Assembly (NCBI GenBank): GCA_025923175.1
Contig: JAICGL010000242.1
Span: forward strand, 1-6,453
Source: Acidimicrobiia bacterium
GTDB taxonomy: Bacteria; Actinomycetota; Acidimicrobiia; IMCC26256; BP-133
Direction: 5' to 3'
DNA length: 6,453 bases
Position 1 is the stretch's first letter. The number at the start of each line of letters is the position of its first letter. Made by a program: the position numbers and the translations under genes. Below are positions 2,992-6,453 of the stretch, piece after piece. Below the pieces are notes generated by a model, which was not told the origin of the DNA, searched no databases, and saw only the letters and a list, made by a program, of their open reading frames with translations.

Positions 2992-5310
2992 TTGCCCGAC
3001 GGGAATTCCGAGCGGAACTCGTCGGCCCGGACCGACGACCTCGAGGCCGAGCGCGCCTACGTGGACCGCCTCTACGCGCGCCTCTACGAGGTCCGGGCGA
3101 AGCTCGACGCCGAGCTGGGCCGGGTCCGCGGCCAGCCGGGTGGCACCCACCAGTGGCGCCAGGAGCGTGACGCTCTGGCCCTCAACCTGGAGAGCCGCCT
3201 GGCCGCCCTCGACATCGGGGACCTGCCGCTGTGCTTCGGGCGCCTCGACATGAACGAGGGTGCCCGCTACCACGTCGGCCGCCTCGGCCTGTCGGAAGCC
3301 GACTACGAGCCGCTGCTGGTCGACTGGCGGGCGCCGGCCGCCCAGCCCTATTACCGGGCCACCGCCGCCGACCCCCAGGGCGTCGTCCGCCGCCGCCACT
3401 TGCTGACCCACGGCCGGGAGGTCGTCGGCCTCGACGACGAGGTATTCGACCTCGATGCCCTCTCGGAGACCGAGCAGGCGAGCCTCCACGGTGACGCCGC
3501 CCTGCTGGCCGCGCTCCGCAAGGGGCGGACGGGCCGGATGGGCGACATCGTGGCCACCATCCAGGCGGAGCAGGACCGGGTGATCCGCTCCGACGTGGCT
3601 GGCGTCCTGGTCGTGGAGGGCGGGCCGGGCACCGGCAAGACCGCCGTGGCGCTGCACCGGGCCGCCTATCTCCTCTACACGCACCGCGCCCGGCTGGCCG
3701 GCAACGGCGTGCTGGTCGTCGGCCCCAATGCGGTTTTCCTCCGCTACATCGAGCAGGTGCTCCCGTCCCTCGGCGAGACCGGGGTCCTGCTGGCCACGCC
3801 GGGCGAGCTCTACCCCCTCGTGACGGCCCGCCGCCACGACCCGCCCGCCACGGCGCGGGTGAAGAGCGATCTGCGGATGGTCAAGGTGCTGCGGCGGGCC
3901 ATGGCCGACCGCCAGCGGGTCCCCCGAGAGGACCTCCACCTGCCCTATGACAAGCTCGACCTGGTCCTCGACCGGGCCACCTGCAAGCGGGCCCGCGACG
4001 CCGCGCGGCGCAGCAGCCGGCCCCACAACCCCGCCCGGGAGACGGTGGAGCGGATGCTGCTGGCGGCGCTGCTCGATCAGGTCAGGAGCGGCCTGACCGA
4101 GCTCCGGAACGCCGAACCCGAGCCCGACGAGCTCGACGAGATCTGGGACGAGCTGCGCCGGTCCCGCGACTTCCGTTTCGCCATGGAGCGCATCTGGCCG
4201 CTGCTGGTGGCCCCGGAGCTCCTCAACGACCTCTTCGGCACACCTGCGCTGATCAATTCGGCCGGTGGGTCGATCCTCACACCCAAGGAGCGGGAGGCGC
4301 TCTTCCGCGAACGCTCCCGCGATCTCACCGCGGTCGACTGGTCGGTGGAGGACGTTCCCCTCCTCGACGAGGCGGCCGAGTTGCTCGGCCTGCCGCCGGG
4401 ACGCGCCCGGCGGGCGGCCCGCCGCCGGGCCGGACGGCGCCGCCGGGGAGCGAGCTTCGCCCGGGCCGTCCTCGAAGGGCTGCGCCTCGACATGCCGATC
4501 GATCCCGAGCTGCTGGCCGAGCGCTACGCCGGTGAGGAGCGGATGCTGTCGGTGGCCGAGCGGGCCCGGCTCGACCGGACGTGGGAGTTCGGCCACGTCA
4601 TCGTCGACGAGGCCCAGGAGCTGTCACCGATGGCCTGGCGGGTGCTGTTCCGGCGCTGCCCGAGCCGGTCGATGACCGTGGTCGGCGACCTCGCCCAGAC
4701 GGGCGCCTCCTGGGGGCCCGCCAGCTGGGCCGAGCTGTTCGACCGCCACGCTCCCAACCGGTGGCGGAAGGCCGAGCTCACCGTCAACTACCGGACCCCG
4801 GCCGAGATCATGGAGGTGGCGGCGGCAGTGCTGGCCACCGCCGCCCCGGGCGTGTCGCCGCCCCACTCCATGCGGGAGGAGGGAGTCCCGCCCTGGGCGG
4901 TGCCGGCCACGCCCGACGACATGGTCAACGTGGTAGCCGCAGCCGTCCGCCGGGAGCTGGAGGAGATTGGCGACGGCCGCCTGGCCGTCATCGCCCCCAC
5001 GGCTGATGCCGAGCGGCTGGCCAAGGAGCTTTCCGCCGCCCTCCCGGAGACCACGGTTGGCGACCACACGGCGCCGCTCGACGCCATCGTCGCCGTCCTC
5101 GACGTGGCCGAAACCAAGGGGCTCGAGTTCGACGGCGTGATCGTCGTCGAACCGGCGGCCATCGTGGCCGAATCGGAGCGGGGGATGAGCGACCTGTACG
5201 TCGCCCTCACCCGGGCCACCCGCCGCCTCGGCGTGGTCCACACCGAGCCGCTCCCGAAAGAGATGCACGGGCTTCAGTCGATGGAAGGCCCTCAGTCGAA
5301 GGACCAGTGA
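2992..5310 (+). CDS. helD: HelD-like RNA polymerase-associated ATPase (UvrD/SF1 helicase fold)
   Basis: 772 residues from TTG 2992. The N-terminal 70 residues are helical and charged, matching the coiled-coil arm that HelD inserts into the RNA polymerase secondary channel. Then come the HelD-typical YEPLLVDWRAPAAQPYY and the Q-motif region TIQAEQDRVIR (Gln191-Gln194). Walker A is GGPGTGKT (210-217, Lys216), Walker B VDEAQE (Asp539-Glu540), followed by VVGDLAQTG (motif III), VNYRT (Arg601), TKGLEFDGV (from 708) and YVALTRATRRL (Arg741). All SF1 motifs are intact. HelD proteins strip nucleic acid from stalled polymerase using ATP and, in some actinobacteria, protect against rifampicin; that latter role is not shown here. 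Length is in the actinobacterial range. Oddities: ten Arg in residues 471-485, and a short repeated CAGTCGAwGGA near the 3' end. The 3' end overlaps the convergent hydrolase gene by 19 bp. Confidence 0.88.
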   Translation: MPDGNSERNSSARTDDLEAERAYVDRLYARLYEVRAKLDAELGRVRGQPGGTHQWRQERDALALNLESRLAALDIGDLPLCFGRLDMNEGARYHVGRLGLSEADYEPLLVDWRAPAAQPYYRATAADPQGVVRRRHLLTHGREVVGLDDEVFDLDALSETEQASLHGDAALLAALRKGRTGRMGDIVATIQAEQDRVIRSDVAGVLVVEGGPGTGKTAVALHRAAYLLYTHRARLAGNGVLVVGPNAVFLRYIEQVLPSLGETGVLLATPGELYPLVTARRHDPPATARVKSDLRMVKVLRRAMADRQRVPREDLHLPYDKLDLVLDRATCKRARDAARRSSRPHNPARETVERMLLAALLDQVRSGLTELRNAEPEPDELDEIWDELRRSRDFRFAMERIWPLLVAPELLNDLFGTPALINSAGGSILTPKEREALFRERSRDLTAVDWSVEDVPLLDEAAELLGLPPGRARRAARRRAGRRRRGASFARAVLEGLRLDMPIDPELLAERYAGEERMLSVAERARLDRTWEFGHVIVDEAQELSPMAWRVLFRRCPSRSMTVVGDLAQTGASWGPASWAELFDRHAPNRWRKAELTVNYRTPAEIMEVAAAVLATAAPGVSPPHSMREEGVPPWAVPATPDDMVNVVAAAVRRELEEIGDGRLAVIAPTADAERLAKELSAALPETTVGDHTAPLDAIVAVLDVAETKGLEFDGVIVVEPAAIVAESERGMSDLYVALTRATRRLGVVHTEPLPKEMHGLQSMEGPQSKDQ

Positions 5311-6089
5311 CGCTGGCCGGTGCCGGCCAGCAGGCGACCGAAACGCAGGCCGGGGAAATGCGCCGCCGCGATTGGCACATCGCTGCCCTCGAGTTCCTTG
5401 GCCAGCGCCTCCCGGGTGCGGCGGGCGAGGGCGGGGTCGACGTCGACGACGGCCTCCCACTCGTTCTCCATCAGCTCGACGGGGCAGTGCACCACGTCGC
5501 CCAGCAGGAGGGCGCGCTCGGTGCCATCGGCGACGACGATCACCGCCGAACCCGGCGTGTGCCCCGGGGCGTGGCGCACGGTGATGCCGGGCGCCACCGT
5601 CGTGTCGCCGTCGAACGGCTCGAGCCGGTCGGCCAGGGGCGACAGCTTGCGGACGGATCCGGCTTCCGGGTTGGGGCCGGCGACGAAGTGGTCCCAGTCC
5701 TCGCCGTGGCAGCGGAAGGTGGCCCGGGGAAACACCACGGTGCCCTGCTGGGTGGACCAGCCGACGTGGTCGAAGTGGAGGTGGGTGAAGACGACGTCGG
5801 TCACGTCGTCCGGGCCGAGATCGAGGGCGGCCAGGCTCTCGAGGAACTGCCCGCCATGGTACACGTCGTTGTCGATCCGGCCCGCCCCGGCGTCGATGAG
5901 CACGACCCGGTCGCCCGTTCTCACCAGGAAACCGCCGAGCGAGAGCCGAATGTTGCCGTCGGCCTCGAGGAACTCCTCGTGGGGCAGCCAGGGGTCGTCG
6001 CGGCCACCCGTGAAGCGGAGCAGATCGGTGGCGGGCATCCGGGCCCAGCCATCGTGGACGGGGTGGATCTCGAGGGCGCCGACTCGCAT
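5292..6089 (-). CDS. Metallo-beta-lactamase-fold hydrolase
   Basis: 265 residues from ATG 6089. The fold opens with LEIHPVHDGW, followed by FLVRTGDRVVLIDAGAG (54-70), the first strands of the MBL sandwich. The metal motif is THLHFDHVGW: His103, His105, Asp107, His108. Further ligands are His177 (APGHTPGS), Asp198 (LLGDVVH) and His244 (AAHFPG), so a complete two-metal site is present. The overall pattern resembles the lactonase-like branch (AiiA/YtnP type), but substrate cannot be assigned. ATG 6089 is preferred because the fold starts directly after it. Upstream in-frame ATGs at 6119 and 6125 lack a convincing ribosome site, and any longer version would run into the divergent response regulator. 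A TAGAGT box (plus-strand 6098-6103) ends 8 nt before this ATG, hinting at a leaderless transcript. It converges with helD. Confidence 0.88.
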   Translation of the reverse strand: MRVGALEIHPVHDGWARMPATDLLRFTGGRDDPWLPHEEFLEADGNIRLSLGGFLVRTGDRVVLIDAGAGRIDNDVYHGGQFLESLAALDLGPDDVTDVVFTHLHFDHVGWSTQQGTVVFPRATFRCHGEDWDHFVAGPNPEAGSVRKLSPLADRLEPFDGDTTVAPGITVRHAPGHTPGSAVIVVADGTERALLLGDVVHCPVELMENEWEAVVDVDPALARRTREALAKELEGSDVPIAAAHFPGLRFGRLLAGTGQRHWSFD

Positions 6090-6148
6090 GGCCGCCGACT
6101 CTACGTGACCATCCAACATCGACATTCCGGTGACGGCCGACAGGAGGC

Positions 6149-6176
6149 TGGACCCCGATGTTGGGCCGCGTAATCT
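6149..6176 (+). promoter_or_regulatory. Candidate promoter of the response regulator, leaderless
   Basis: TGGACC (6149-6154) and TAATCT (6171-6176) are separated by 16 bp. The -10 ends 7 nt before GTG 6184, where transcription would be expected to start, so the mRNA would begin at or next to its start codon, as is common in actinobacteria. Confidence 0.45.
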
Positions 6177-6183
6177 GAGCGTC

Positions 6184-6453
6184 GTGCGTCTGCTGGTGGT
6201 CGACGACGACGTCTCGGTCGGGAAACTCCTGCGCGCCATCTTCGACGGTGAGGGCTGGGAGGTGGTCAACGCCACCTCAGGCGAGGAGTGTCTGACGATG
6301 GTGCGGGACGCGCCGCCGGACGTCATCGTCCTCGACAACATGATGCCGGGCATGACCGGGCTCGAAACGGCCCGCAAGCTTCGCCACGACGGGTTCGACA
6401 AGCCGATCGTGCTCTTCTCGGCCTACGTCGGCCCCGAGCTGGAGAGCGCCGCC
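6184..6453 (+). CDS. Response regulator, receiver domain (3' truncated)
   Basis: 90 visible residues from GTG 6184 to the right edge, no stop reached. RLLVVDDDVSVGKLL gives the acidic pocket (Asp7-Asp9), VIVLDNMMPGMTGLE the phosphoacceptor Asp51 with its usual MPGM turn, and PIVLFSAY the Ser79 switch position. The conserved Lys would lie just beyond the window. The part downstream of the receiver is not visible, so whether it is a DNA-binding regulator or a stand-alone receiver is unknown. The gene is divergent from the MBL-fold hydrolase with a 94-bp gap. No histidine kinase is in the window. GTG 6184 places the first beta strand at residue 2, as normal for the family; no better in-frame start exists upstream. 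Confidence 0.85.
   Translation, partial: MRLLVVDDDVSVGKLLRAIFDGEGWEVVNATSGEECLTMVRDAPPDVIVLDNMMPGMTGLETARKLRHDGFDKPIVLFSAYVGPELESAA

Noticed and set aside
2848..4596. 582-codon open frame on the minus strand, antisense to helD
   Set aside because: It is the high-GC shadow of the helD reading frame. Its translation is Gly/Pro/Arg/His-rich with no recognisable domain, whereas the plus strand encodes all SF1 helicase motifs.
5307..6173. Long plus-strand frames opposite the MBL-fold hydrolase
   Set aside because: These are composition-driven shadows without domains. The minus strand carries the full HxHxDH metal site.
6090..6401. 104-residue N-terminal extension of the MBL-fold hydrolase
   Set aside because: It overlaps the response-regulator coding sequence on the other strand, and its Ser/Arg/Thr-rich translation is typical antisense shadow. 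The hydrolase fold begins at residue 1 of the ATG 6089 start.
1..6453. CRISPR arrays, insertion sequences, tRNA or rRNA genes, attachment sites
   Set aside because: No regularly spaced repeats, transposase motifs, terminal-repeat pairs with target duplications, cloverleaf folds or rRNA signatures were seen on either strand.

Overview
This is a high-GC bacterial window in which genes run close together on both strands. Leaderless-looking starts, GTG/TTG starts, an actinobacterial-type cysteine dioxygenase/rhodanese pair and a HelD-type RNA polymerase recycling ATPase point to an actinomycete, possibly an Acidimicrobiia-like lineage. The lineage is an inference from protein flavour. There is no rRNA, tRNA, CRISPR array or recognisable insertion sequence.

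The left half (1-2832) is a sulfur-handling neighbourhood. The C-terminal end of a CobW-family GTPase/metallochaperone (+) enters from the left edge and meets, tail to tail, a small cysteine-free ribbon-helix-helix (RHH) regulator (-). The RHH gene is divergent from a cysteine dioxygenase (+) followed 17 bp later by a single-domain rhodanese (+). The 95-bp divergent region holds a good sigma-70-type promoter (TTGCAC, 17 bp, TATAAT) bracketed by two related 18-bp palindromes, which are strong operator candidates for the RHH protein. After the rhodanese comes a 29-bp imperfect inverted repeat, then a long hairpin with T-runs on both sides that looks like a shared bidirectional terminator. Beyond it, on the minus strand, lie a TusA-type sulfur carrier and, upstream of that, a DsrE2-type sulfurtransferase. 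The four enzymes or carriers fit one theme: oxidation of cysteine thiol to sulfinate, and relay of sulfane sulfur as protein persulfide (rhodanese, DsrE2, TusA).

The right half (about 2833-6453) looks unrelated. A HelD-like UvrD/SF1 ATPase (+, TTG start chosen from a strong Shine-Dalgarno) ends 19 bp inside the tail of a convergent metallo-beta-lactamase-fold hydrolase (-). That hydrolase is divergent from a response-regulator receiver (+) cut off by the right edge.

The best candidate for a little-described system is the RHH-controlled cysteine-dioxygenase/rhodanese operon with its twin operators, facing a TusA/DsrE2 unit. The individual protein families are known; the regulatory wiring is what appears new and testable. 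No non-coding stretch exceeds 300 bases.
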